Of a stretch of 64,000 nt of DNA, positions 42,261 to 64,000 are shown in pieces. Position 1 is the stretch's first letter, and every line of letters starts with the position of its first letter. Made by a program: the position numbers and the translations under genes. Origin of the DNA: Euglena gracilis (Eukaryota > Euglenida > Euglenophyceae > Euglenales); the NCBI GenBank assembly GCA_039621445.1, contig CP154957.1, positions 1,544,504-1,608,503 on the forward strand, read 5' to 3'. The notes below the pieces were generated by a model, which had not been told where the DNA came from, did no database searches, and worked only from the letters and a program-made list of their open reading frames with translations.

Positions 42261-43250
42261 GCACACAGCGGTAAAAGAGCCAGGCGGTTTCGGATCCAGC
42301 CGGGCCTTCCTTGTCGATGCCCCCGACGCCCGGCTGGTGGGGGCAGACCGCCTGGTGACGGGGCCCTCATGTTCCGCGGGTGGGCGAGTCATGGACCCCA
42401 AGGGTATGCGGACCCTCAGGGCCACCCACGGCTCCATCCAGGCAGGCGAGATAAAGCCCCGTGGGCACCCACCTGGAGAGCGGCTCCGCGTGTTGCATGG
42501 CCCTCGGGTGCTGCCGTCACCCGAGGAACGGCCCAGGAACTCCGGTTGCCAGGAGCGGGGACCCCGGGGGCCACTCGCCCCACTCCTTGGCGTGAAGGTG
42601 GTCACCACTCTGGGATACTCTGGTCCACGGCCGGCGCCGATTGGGGTCCTGGCACCCCGTCAGCCCGCCTCCTTCACCCAGAGATGGGCCAGCCTTCCCG
42701 GAGCTACAGCCCGCATAGAGCCACTTGCTTCGACCCCAAGCAAGGTATGGGGAGCCCGACCCGCGACTCACCAGGAGGGTAACGGGCTTCACCCACACGT
42801 GGCTCTTTCCTCTGTGCCGACTTGCACTGGAGGCTGTGCGGGCGGGACTTTGCGCTCGAGTCCTTGCAGGCCGAGAAGCACCACCTCGGTTGCTGCGTGG
42901 GGTGGCCTAGCTGATGTTTGTAAACCGCGTCAGCTGGCGGGAGCCCATATTCTTTTCGCCGTGGGCGGTGGCGGCGTCGGCTCACCCCGGACTCCGAGCC
43001 CCCAGCCGTCTTGGGCTGTGTGGGGAAGCGCTTCAGTCCCATGCGCCTGGCCTCGAAGGGCTCGCAAGCGCTAGTTGCCCGGAAGGAAGGCCGGGACTTT
43101 TGTTCCACCCGTTGTGGGGTGGCCGCGGTTTCCCGCGTGTCTCTCTCTTTCCGCACACAGCGGTAAAAGAGCCAGGCGGTTTCGGATCCAGCCGGGCCTT
43201 CCTTGTCGATGCCCCCCCCGACGGCTGGTGGGCAGACCGCTGGTGACGGG
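42257..43250. repeat. GC-rich island bounded by about 115-bp direct repeats
   Basis: The segment starting TTTCCGCACACAGCGGTAAA at 42256 recurs at 43147, about 890 bp later, and both copies adjoin CT runs. The second copy has several one-base losses (for example ACGCCCGGC to ACGGC). The island keeps a + frame open for more than 245 codons (to 43074) and also a long minus frame, but neither shows a known family; high GC alone could explain this. Possibly part of a tandem array or a duplicated exon. Confidence 0.55.
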
Positions 43251-44520
43251 GTCTCTCTCTCTCTCTGCTCTTCTCTCTTTTTCTCTCTCTCTCTTTCTCT
43301 CTTTTTTTTTATCTCTTCTTTTGTCTCTCTCGCTCTCTCTCCTCTCCTCTTCTCTCATTCTCTCTTGCCTCTCTCTCTGCAGCCCATTTCTTCGTTCTGT
43401 ATCCTTTTCTTCTCTCTTTTCTTGTCTCTGTTGGTAACTCTTTTTTTTTTTCACATGCATATTCTCTTGACACAGGTTCTGGGGGTATGCATTAATTTGA
43501 TATTATTTTTGTCCTGTACATTCATCTTCTCCCTCTGGCATGCTTATTTTGAGCAATATACGCCCATACTATATCTAACTTCTCTTACCCTCTCGTATCT
43601 GGCCAGCCTAAATCTATGGCTCTCTGTGTATCCTCAGCATATACAGATGTCTAGAAATTTATTTCTCTGGCTGTGTATTATATATCATATATATATATCT
43701 ATTATATATAATATATATATATATATCTTATGTTCTCTTATATAGTACCTATCATGTCCTATCTATCTATCTAGTCTATATTATATCTCTCTTATATATT
43801 TATTCTATATGATCTTATGTTGCTTTTGTTTTTATGTGTGGTCTTACGCTATCTGTATTGCTCTATGTCTATATCTCTCGTTTGCTCCTGTATCTCTTCT
43901 CTATCTCTCCTAATATTATGCATCTCTTATAATCTATATTATATAAAACATACACCATATAATAATTAAAATATGCTATTCATTTGAATGCAATGATTTT
44001 TGTTATATATTTTATTTGATTATATTTGTATATATATATTGTATAATATGTTGTATATTATATTGTGTATAATATTATTTATAGATATAAGATAGGCATA
44101 CACAGCATATATAACATATACACATATGTAGCGTACATATGGCCAGGCACCTACAGCTAAAATCCTGATATGGCATATGTGTATATAACATAAATACAGA
44201 CAGAGAGAGATATAATAGATAATAGATATATGGCATATGGTACATATGGCAATTGTTAAGTTTAGTCCCCCCCTGGGGGGTGATTGCCTTGACACCGGGT
44301 TGGACACGGGCCCGGTGGACTGGCTAACCTTCACCCTAACCCTAACCCTTAATCTGAGCCTAACCATAACCATAGTAATAATATATAATATGTATTACAT
44401 AATTTTTTATTTGTTAATGTATATGTCTATATGGCAGGTTGGCATTTTAGGGCTCCCTGAGGGGTCCTAAAGTTTCCCACGATGGCCACGAGTACCCTGA
44501 GGGTTAGTGAAGGGCGTAGG
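43250..44520. repeat. Degenerate TC-rich then AT-rich low-complexity DNA
   Basis: TC/TTTC runs (43250-43440) grade into TATC, then TATA runs. Telomere-like (CCCTAA)n lies at 44330-44349. No exon-like sequence. Confidence 0.7.
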
Positions 44521-44526
44521 ATTAGG

Positions 44527-44630
44527 GTGAGGACCGGCCGGCCGGATCTTCGCCTGCGCGGACGACGTGCGCATCCCCGGCCGAACCCAGGAACCGCGCG
44601 CGATTCGCCAAGGGTGGCAGACAGGCAAGG
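44527..44630 (+). CDS. Candidate exon, GC3-rich
   Basis: One frame (PAGRIFACADDVRIPGRTQE then PRAIRQGWQTG) has marked GC3 bias. It could belong to the Ser/Pro/Arg-rich gene upstream. Boundaries unknown. Confidence 0.25.
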
Positions 44631-44899
44631 GAAATTTCCGGGAACCGGCCCTTTTGGGGGCACCCCGGAGGACCCGGAGGGCCAAATCCCCTGTGGGGGC
44701 CGACCGTTTATCTTTCTTCCTCCCTGAATGTCTGCCACCTTTGGGAAATGCGCGACCTGGGTTAGGGCTGGATGTGCGCGTCGCGGGCATCCAGCCGAAA
44801 ACCCCCCCAAAAAGCTTGCGATTGCAGAGGACGGGAACAGGATTTTTTTTGGATGGCCATCGTGGGGTGAATTTTAGGACCCCCCGGGGGGGTCCAAAG

Positions 44900-45180
44900 C
44901 TCCCACCTGTCGTATATATTATACATAATATATATGATCATATGTAATGTATAATAATATATAATATATAATATACAATATACAATATAATATAATTATA
45001 ATAATATATGATATAATATATAATATAATATATAATATATAATATATATATAATATATAATATATAATATATATATATATATATATAATATATAAACCTA
45101 TAATCTATAATATATAATCTATAATCTATAACATAGAATATAATATATAATATGCAATATATGATGGAATAATTAATGAT
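44900..45180. repeat. (AT)n low-complexity run
   Basis: Nearly pure TATA/ATAATA sequence. Telomere-type CTAACCCTAACCCTAACC follows at 45280-45298. Confidence 0.9.
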
Positions 45181-45715
45181 TGAATAGGGTCAGGGTTAGG
45201 AGTTAATTTTGGGCCTTTCTTGTAGGTTGGTGTTATTTGCACAACTTAGTGCAAGTTAGGCTAAATTTAAGCCAAATTTCTAACCCTAACCCTAACCCCC
45301 CCCCAATATAAACCCCCAGCTTTATATTTGGACAGGATTTCAAGACCCTCAGGGGGGGCTTTATATTGGGGGGGGGGGCGGATCAAACTTTTTCGGGTGG
45401 CATCTATGACCTTCGGCTTCAATTGTGGCCAATTACCATTTTTATGCCAAATTTTCGCTGCGTACCTCCGATGTTTCGCAAAAATGTGCATTTATTATCC
45501 ACAATGGAGCATTTCTGGTAAAAAAAATGTTGTATCCACTCAAAATTTCTCTATTTTTTCCTGACTGACACCAGTGTCTGGCTCCACGTCGGGGGGGGGG
45601 CGCTTAATATTTGGGTGGCAAAACCAGACCCCCTGGAGGGGGGGGCTTTATATTTGGAGGGGGGTTTATTTGGTACTGGGTACACCTGGGGATTTCACAC
45701 GAACTGCGCTTTCCC

Positions 45716-45815
45716 AGGCACTCTCCAGAAGGCGGTCCTCCGCCCGGCAGTCCGGGGCCCGCCGGCAGTCGCAGGCATACCTGTACCACCCGCCCGCTGG
45801 TCGCCTTTCCTGACC
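45716..45815 (+). CDS. Candidate exon, Arg/Ser/Gln-rich
   Basis: After a TCCCAG acceptor, one frame (ALSRRRSSARQSGARRQSQA then YLYHPPAGR) has strong GC3 bias and fits the composition of the Ser/Pro/Arg-rich gene. A stop follows in frame at about 45811. Confidence 0.3.
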
Positions 45816-46410
45816 GCGACTGGCTCCGTCGATCGCCTGCATCGAGGCCAGCGGTGAACGAAGAGAAAATGCTTTCCAAAGTGGCACACAACTGGGGGGG
45901 GGGGGGCTCCGGCCACCTCCACACGTATGCAGACAAAAAGGGCCAGAGGCGAAAAACAGAGCCCGGCCAGAAGAAGGGATAAAATGCACCCCCAAAAAAC
46001 ATACACAGCGCACACAGGGGGGATGGAAACTTGCTCATTTGCTTTCTTTTGTATTTTACCTTTTTTGTGATTTTTTTCTTGTGTTCTGTTGGTCGAGAGC
46101 AGGCATAATTTCAAAGCAAGTCTGACCCCCCCCTGGAGGAAATGCCTTGCTTAGCAATCCCCCCCCAGGAGGGTGGGTTGGGGTTTATGGCCAAAAGTGC
46201 CTGAGCACTCAGCCAAGGCACCCCTGGTGAAAGCACAGGAAAAGCTGCAAAACCCCTGTCTTTGGGACATGTGGGTCTTTGCTCCGGGACCAGGAACTCC
46301 CCAAGACTCCTTGGCGCTCCGAGCCCCCCCCCCCCGCCGCCCGGGGGTCAAATTCAGCCTGTTCAAGTGTGCACCCTGCCCCCCCCCCCCCCATCGCACG
46401 GCAACCGGCG

Positions 46411-58119
<11,709 letters not shown>

Positions 58120-59778
58120 TTTCCAAAGGATAAAGCTCTGAGCATCCTCAGAAGATGGCCTTCAACTTATTGGGATCCCCGGGGGCCCACAATAATTTAT
58201 TAACAGTAATATAGCCCTGCTCGGCCTGGGTTTCAGTAACCTAAATGAGACCGACTTCTATCATTTGGCGGGGGGGGGGGGCATGGTTGTTTTTATTTTC
58301 TGGAACCAGGGATGTGCCCTGCAGGCAGTTGTCTCTCCATCGCTGATCTGACATTGTGTATCCCGCCCCATGCGACTGCAACTTTGGTTGCCCTCTGACC
58401 TGCGTTCTACAAATTCCGCGGGCTGCGACATTTGGGGTGGTTTTGGCCCTTGTCGGCCCAGCACTTGTTTTGCATATTTTGCGCTGCGGTTTATGTTGAT
58501 AGAACGGCCAGAACATGTATTTTTTTTGTACTGCATTTCTAAATGCTTCCCAGGCCAGCGTTTGTCTGGATTGAATTTTTGGATATTGTGGATATTTTTT
58601 TTCGGTGCGAAGCCCCAAACAGTGACCCCCCAAACAGTGGGTCTGCCCTCCCATCCTCTCCCTCCCGCCAGGGGGTATCCCTTTGTACAGTGGGGTGACA
58701 GTGGGGTACAGGTGGGCCTCCGGAATCCCCTCCCAGTGGTCCCATTGCACTCCAGGGATTCCATTGCATTTTGGGTCAGTGTTGTCTGGCCGAAACCTGG
58801 CTAATTTTTTTTCTGCAGGGTTTTTGGCCGATTTTGGATGGGGTTGGGTGGGGGGGCAACCCCCCCCCGGGGGGGTATAGGTCGTGCGTGGGTAGGGTTT
58901 GAAAAGTGGTAGGTGGGTTTTGGGGGAAGAATTCCCCCTTGGGGTCATAACAAGTGAAGTTATGTCCGCGCCGGCAGCCCGCTGATCGCCCATATCCTTT
59001 CTGTCAACCAATTGCACTGTGGCCGTCGGCCCCTCCATCGCTGCCCCGCTGGAATTTATATATTCGCGGTTCCCCGCGATCCGGATCCCGGCCGGGATCG
59101 CGACCCGCCGCGGGGCCCGCCCCCGCCACGCAGCCCCTCCATGCCTCTGCCCTGACAGCCTCGCCCATACCCGGCACAGCGCTGTAGAGACCGTCCGCCG
59201 CAGCGGCCGGCCGTGCCCGCGCAGGGTCCGGACCCCGGAGCGGTTTGGGGGTTGGCCCCGGGCCCGAGGCGACACCGCCGGATGCCGCGCTGCGGCGCGT
59301 GGTCGCTTTGTGGCAGTGACCGCGTGTTGTGCCCCAGCAATGGGCGTACTGGCACGGAAGTGTGATGACCTCGCGCGTCTGGCAGGCGTCCTTATCACGA
59401 ACCTGCAACCTGATTTTTGCTGCAAACCGCCCCACGGCGGCACACTGATGGCACTGCATGTGTGTTGACTGCAGGGGGGGGGGGGTGTCTCAAAAGCTTC
59501 TGCTAGTGCGTTTTGGCGCGTCTCGGGATTGCTCGGTGAGCGAGCGGGTTTTGCTTTTGGGTGGGCAAGGCATTTTTTTTTCCCGTCCTGGGGGAGGGCG
59601 GATTGTGGGTTAGACCATGCTATAGTCCCAAACATTGCCATTTCAAGTGAGAATTGCCCGGGTCTGGCCAGGCCAGAACAATCCCCCCAAGCAGTTCCGG
59701 TGTACCTGCTATGGAACGCACCACCATAGTGTATCGTAACCCTGTCCCTGGATTGTGTCTGGGTGGGTGGGTGGGTGG

Positions 59779-59812
<34 letters not shown>

Positions 59813-59986
59813 GGGTGGGTGGGTGGGTGGGTGGGTGTGTTGTGTGCTGTGCGCGTTGGTGTATGGTTTTTGGTGTGTGCGTATGTTTGGGTGTCTGTGC
59901 ATTTGTGTGTGTGTGTGTGTGTGTGGTTGCTTTCATTTGGCCCTCTGTACACATCCACATTCCACACTGCTCTCCAGGCAGCCCCA
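58120..59986. other. Intergenic region with GC-rich patch and GT run
   Basis: A GC-rich patch at 59030-59300 opens frames on both strands. Together with the GT run it creates a 553-codon minus frame (58241-59902) whose codon bias is unlike real exons here. No promoter element was recognised. Confidence 0.45.
59765..59935. repeat. (GT)n / GGGT low-complexity run
   Basis: TGGG and TGTG runs immediately upstream of the next gene. Confidence 0.88.
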
Positions 59987-60100
59987 ATGGAGCCGCCGAA
60001 TCGATCCTTCCCTCGTGGCCTATGCCGGCCAACATTATCGTGGCTGGTGCTGCTGCTGTCCAGAGCCGTACCGGCTCGCCAAACTGGGACAATACTATTC
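59987..60100 (+). CDS. Unknown glycoprotein, candidate first exon with signal peptide
   Basis: The ATG frame has a basic start and a hydrophobic core (LSWLVLLL) ending AVPA. A second frame over the same bases (GSPNGAAESILPSWPMPANI) has better GC3, so the coding frame is ambiguous. Confidence 0.32.
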
Positions 60101-61954
60101 GCATTCATTGTCTTTCAAAACAGTTTGTTGGTTTTTTTCTGTTTTTAAGTTGCTTTCAAGGTTTCGCATATTTATGGAACTCTCCTCTGATGTGGAGTGC
60201 CGCTTGCGCTGCAGCAACTGTATTGCTGCAGGTATTCTTTTGCATTCTTTCACTGGTGGCTAATTCAACGTCATCAACGGGTGGGGAGGGAGGGGGTGAG
60301 TACTACCCTCCATTATCGTTACGGCCCCGGCTGGGGCAACCCTCGTTTGCCGAAATGCCGCGGGTCCAACGCCAGTCGATGCGGTGGCCGGCAGCGACGT
60401 CTTGCAGGCGGTGGGGATGGAGCCTGTGCCGGACTCGCTGCAGGTCCACAATTTAACACAACCCCGAGAGGTGTGCGTGTCCAGCCAGAGGAGGTCATAC
60501 CCCCCCAAAGAGCAGTGCTTTTCAGCTTGTTGCGTTCCCGAATAGCTTTGCCGAAAAAGACCAAATAATTTCGCCCCCCCCCCGGCATCTTTTTTGGGAA
60601 ATCAGGAGGTGGACAGCACAAAAAAGCATGCCATAGTGTCCTATTATTCTATTATTTGATGAATAGCATTAAATTGTGTTGCAAATGTTACTGAACAGCA
60701 TATGACAACATTTTTGGGGGGGAAATGTTATTAATCTGTCCGTCAATGGCGTTGGGTATTGCCCGAATAATTTTGGGGGTCGGGGCCAAAAAGGTCGTTC
60801 TACTAATTTTGAAGGGGAAAGTTATTTGAGGGAGGTGTTTGCACACTTGACACTTTCGTCACCCAACCCCAAAAGGGTGTGTGGGTGGGTGGGTGTGGGT
60901 GTTCGAGGTTCGGTGGGTTTGGGCTCCCACCCACCCCCAACCATTCCCCCTGGGACACCAACTCCCACCTAAAACCACCCAAAATTTGCAACAAACCTTG
61001 AAAATGGTCCTGGCCAACCTGGCTTGAAGCCAGGTTGGGTTACCCCGTGGCACCCCCCCCCCCCAGGGGGTACAGCATGGATGGGCTGGGGGTCACTGAG
61101 CAGATCTATGAGATTATATGCACCAGGCAAAGCAACGGGCCCGCGCAGCAGGGAATTTGAAGCGTCCGTTTTTAGAACCGGCGTTGGCATCAATCTGCCG
61201 GGCGGTGCATTGAAAGGGAGATTGATGCCAACGTGGAAGAGAGGAGGGTGTGGTCCCGCCAACCAACCTACCTTCCCCCGCCTCGGCCCCTTTGGGAAGG
61301 AGAAGGGAGCTTTCCCTTCGATAGACGGCTTCGGGGGAAACAACCCGAAAAGTGCCACAAATTTAAGAAACCCCCTCTCCCCCCTTCCTTACATCGGCAA
61401 TTCAGAAATTAATTTATGACTCCCGAGACGTCAAAGTAAATGGAATGAAAGGCTTTTGTTGTTGAAAGAATGGGTTGTCCCGATCCTTTTGTTGAAAAGA
61501 GAGGTGTAGTATATTGCACAGGCGGTCCTTAAGGGACAGGAAAGTTTTTTTCTTCTTCTTAAGGACCGCCCCCCTTTCGGCCAAAGGGCCGACCAAGGGC
61601 CGGACTGGGACTTGAACGGGGTCCAAAATTAAAAAGTCCAAAAAACACATTTTTTGATGATTTGGGTGGATGGGCGATGGTCCAAGGATGCCAAGAATCA
61701 GTTTTCTCCCTGGATGTCGACCTGTTCTCACCGAAGAATGCCAAATTTCTTTGCCCATTTTCCTGTATATTTTTATTGAGTGTGCTGGGACAGCAGATTT
61801 TTTTTATTTGCTTTAGGACCGCCCTCATATTGCATGGCATTGGATGTGTTTCTTAATTTTATTTTATTTTGCATTCGGGGAGCAGTACACAAAATATTGT
61901 GTTTGCATGATTGGTTGGATGGCAGGATGTCACACAGGCACACCTAGAAATACA

Positions 61955-62007
<53 letters not shown>

Positions 62008-63845
62008 GGCACAATGCAAATACACACATCCCTGTGTCAAGATCAGCATCCTGTCTCACCAGATAATTGTGTGTGTGTGTGTGTGTGTGTGTTCGTGTAC
62101 ACAAATCTACTTGTGGTATGGGAGTTTGCCTTGTCCGGCAGGGGTTTGCGGTCCGGATCGCGGTGCCCTTCCTGGTCGCCATCACCCTGAACCAGCCCGC
62201 CCCGCCGACCGTCGTGTTCCGCCTCGGGCTGCACCTCGACGACCCGTCCATCATGGAGGTCCCCATCGTTGGCTGCAACGGTGTGTGGCAATCTACTCGG
62301 GCGATTTACCAAATGAAAATGAACTGTTTATGAAAATGAAACAAAAAAATGATTTGAAAATGATATCAAAAATTTCGTTTTATTTTCCATCTTTTTTTGG
62401 AGGTCGATGTATTGGGTGGGAAAGTTCCATTTCTTATCTTCCCTCAATGCTACTCAATGTTGCAGGCTGATATTCGGCCACACCCGGAAACGGTTTCTCT
62501 GGCACAGGTTTTCGTGTTGCTGCCATGCCAACTTTGCGGTGCCGTCCTCATACCCCTGTGGGACAGGGACTGTCTGCGTCGTCGGGGTGGAGGTCCCACT
62601 GGAGGCCACCCCAGGGAAGTACGGCCAGGCCAAATTCCCTCTCTTTTTCCCTTCGTTTGTTCACTTTCAAAGTTGGTTGTCACTTGATGGAAATGGAATC
62701 CCTCCCCCCCTGCCGATGCTTCATGAGCGACAACTGGCCTGAGTGCGACAACGTTTGTGTCTTTGTCGGCAACGCCACCAACCGGGGCATAGAGTACCAC
62801 TACCCCTTTCTGTTGAAGGTGTGACCTGGTTTTCTTTCTCTGCACACCCTTCCTTCCGTGTCGGTTTGGACCTGTGGTTAATCAGTCATCCATCTTATCA
62901 TACCCACTCGCATGCCAATCAAAAATTGAGCACATGAAACGAACCTCTTCTGCAACCCCAGGTGTTCGTTGGTGCCAGTTATGCAAACCACACCATCAAC
63001 TCACCAGGACGGGCTTGCCAGACCTAAAATACCATTTGGACATTTGAAATAGAATTCCATTTGGACGGAACTTTTTCGAATGACGTTTCTGGGCATCACC
63101 CGATGCGACCCCGCAGTTGGTGGATTACGACAGCCACCAGCCCGGCATCAAGATCCTGCGTGGCCAGTTTCCCACTTTGTTCCATTGATTGGTTGGTTTG
63201 GGTTTCTGGCTGGGTTTGGGTTCCCCCCGATGAACGCTGCGCTGCATTAAACATTTGTTGGGTTGTTGCTCTCGTTTTCTTTTTGAGTTGTTTTCTCGTC
63301 CCCCCCCCCCAGTAACTGTCTCCACCTGGGGCGCTTGGCCCACATCTGCTTTACATGCAAATTTGACCTGCCCTAAAGTTGGCTTTGCGACATTGGACCC
63401 CCATTTTTAAAGTTTTTGGCTCCTGTTGCATTTTTATGCAACATTTTCAAGATTTTCAAATTTTGCAAAGTTTGCAAAATCTTCATGCATTTTTCAGCAT
63501 TTTGCGCTTTTTTTCGCGTATGGCCCGCCGAAATTATTATGATGTGTCTTTGGGCCCTCAAAGGTTGGCCCCTGTATGCCCTGCGGCCGTGCAGGTGGTA
63601 CCAGATTGCAACGTGCGCCGAAGGCTTCAAACCCAAAGCCTTCCACCACACTGTTTCACGAGGAAGGTCCCCCCCGACTTCATTCCTCATTGTCTTTGGC
63701 TCCTGTCCAATACGCATGGATCCGTGCCTGACAAATTGGGCGATTTGACCCCCTTGCCCACACGAAGCCGGGACCTGCCAATGTCCATGTGATGCGGGAT
63801 TATTTCTTCGACCAGCATGGAACTGCAGGCAGAGATTTTTTAAAG
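59987..63845 (+). CDS. Probable secreted or membrane glycoprotein, unknown function, 3' end outside window
   Basis: A possible start at 59987 encodes MEPPNRSFPRGLCRPTLSWL then VLLLSRAVPA, resembling a signal peptide; an AG shortly before could take a spliced leader. Better-supported exons are 62142-62280, 62528-62608, 62718-62818, 62962 to about 63020, 63117-63161 and 63783-63845, with 60340-60471 likely. Translations contain NxT/S sites (GNATN, ANHTI, HNLTQ) and paired cysteines, as in extracellular proteins, but no family I can name. Introns 62609-62717 and 63162-63782 fit the CAG/CTG rule in phase; others are GT-AG with GTGTG donors. The order and joining of the 5' exons are not settled. 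The last donor (GTTGGA at 63846) shows the gene continues beyond the window. Confidence 0.5.
60340..60471 (+). CDS. Unknown glycoprotein, candidate exon
   Basis: Encodes TLVCRNAAGPTPVDAVAGSD then VLQAVGMEPVPDSLQVHNLT and QPRE with good GC3. Ends at a GTGTGC donor. CTG lies at -8 from 60340 or so, consistent with a nonconventional 5' junction. Confidence 0.42.
61954..62006. repeat. (CA)n microsatellite
   Basis: CA run, mirrored by a GT run at 62068-62092; the two could pair in the transcript. Confidence 0.92.
62142..62280 (+). CDS. Unknown glycoprotein exon
   Basis: GGCAG acceptor. GFAVRIAVPFLVAITLNQPA, PPTVVFRLGLHLDDPSIMEV, PIVGCN plus one base. Strong GC3, donor GTGTGT. Confidence 0.68.
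62528..62608 (+). CDS. Unknown glycoprotein exon
   Basis: NFAVPSSYPCGTGTVCVVGV then EVPLEA. The phase fits the previous exon, with CTG at -8. It ends one base into a codon before CCC-CAG. Confidence 0.58.
62718..62818 (+). CDS. Unknown glycoprotein exon
   Basis: FMSDNWPECDNVCVFVGNAT then NRGIEYHYPFLLK; contains the NAT glycosylation site and two Cys. CTG at -8 (CTGCCGAT) marks the 5' junction; the 3' donor is GTGTGA. Confidence 0.68.
62962..63020 (+). CDS. Unknown glycoprotein exon, 3' end uncertain
   Basis: CCCCAG acceptor in phase with LLK. VFVGASYANHTINSPG, with an NHT site. The in-frame stop at 63026-63028 means a donor must lie before it. Confidence 0.55.
63117..63161 (+). CDS. Unknown glycoprotein exon
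   Basis: CGCAG acceptor. LVDYDSHQPGIKILR, 15 codons, phase 0, followed by GGC-CAG (CAG at +4..+6). Confidence 0.6.
63783..63845 (+). CDS. Unknown glycoprotein exon, last in window
   Basis: Preceded by CTGCCAAT (CTG at -8). VHVMRDYFFDQHGTAGRDFL then K, phase 0, donor GTTGGA. Joined to the previous exon it reads through without a stop. Confidence 0.58.
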
Positions 63846-64000
63846 GTTGGAAGCCCTGGTGGGGGGGGCAGAGTGGGGGGTTTGGCAGAACCCTCGTGGG
63901 CTGTCCTAGTGGGTACCTGCCCTGGAGGTGGGTTTTCCTCTTTTTTTTTTGACCCCAAATCGACCCCAATACTCAGGACCCCTCTCCTCAGGGCCCCTCT
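63846..64000. other. Intron start, no feature
   Basis: Poly-G and poly-C runs; nothing recognised up to the window edge. Confidence 0.4.

Noticed and set aside
43000-43080. tRNA- or rRNA-like sequence in the GC-rich island
   Set aside because: No cloverleaf, A/B box pair or recognisable rRNA segment could be drawn.
63590-63660. Candidate exon of the glycoprotein gene after a GTGCAG acceptor
   Set aside because: The flanking exons join in frame across it with CAG/CTG signals, so it lies inside that intron.

Overview
This window is nuclear DNA of a eukaryote, most likely a photosynthetic euglenid (Euglena or a close relative). Real coding sequence occurs only as short, GC3-rich exons of about 40-190 bp, set in very long, low-complexity non-coding DNA full of poly-C/poly-G runs, GT/AT microsatellites and small inverted-repeat transposons. 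Two intron classes coexist inside single genes. One class is GT-AG, with an unusual donor that is mostly GTGTG. The other lacks GT-AG and carries the euglenid signature of CAG at +4..+6 paired with CTG at -8..-6.

Layout on the + strand unless stated. 0.5-2.4 kb: a complete hAT-like element (20-bp identical termini CAG...CTG, 8-bp target duplication). 3.9-15.3 kb: an ERFNIN-type papain/cathepsin (C1A) gene in at least eight exons; its fourth intron is swollen by a 4,982-bp inverted-repeat element that carries an array of one 20-bp palindrome. 17.9-18.3 kb (minus): an mTERF-repeat exon. 20-32 kb: mainly repeats, two related palindrome-rich elements and a Ty3/gypsy scrap. 33.2-39.1 kb (perhaps to 45.8 kb): a Ser/Pro/Arg-rich protein of unknown function. 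42-45 kb: a GC-rich duplicated island and noisy TC/AT low-complexity DNA. 46.4-58.1 kb: a full-length AMPK-alpha/SNF1-type kinase in about 13 exons, with kinase, UBA-like and C-terminal regulatory segments. 60.0-63.8 kb, continuing past the window: a probable secreted or membrane glycoprotein of unknown function.

Main observation. The nonconventional introns look like removed transposons. If an element with CAG...CTG ends and an 8-bp target duplication sits in an exon, removing it with CAG at +4 and CTG at -8 deletes the element plus exactly one duplication copy and restores the exon. Kinase intron 6 has a perfect 8-bp duplication at these positions, cysteine-protease intron 4 has 7/8, and the mobile hAT-like element in the same window has the same termini and duplication length. 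No rRNA, tRNA, CRISPR array or organellar gene was recognised. All exon joins are read by eye; no alignment or transcript was available.
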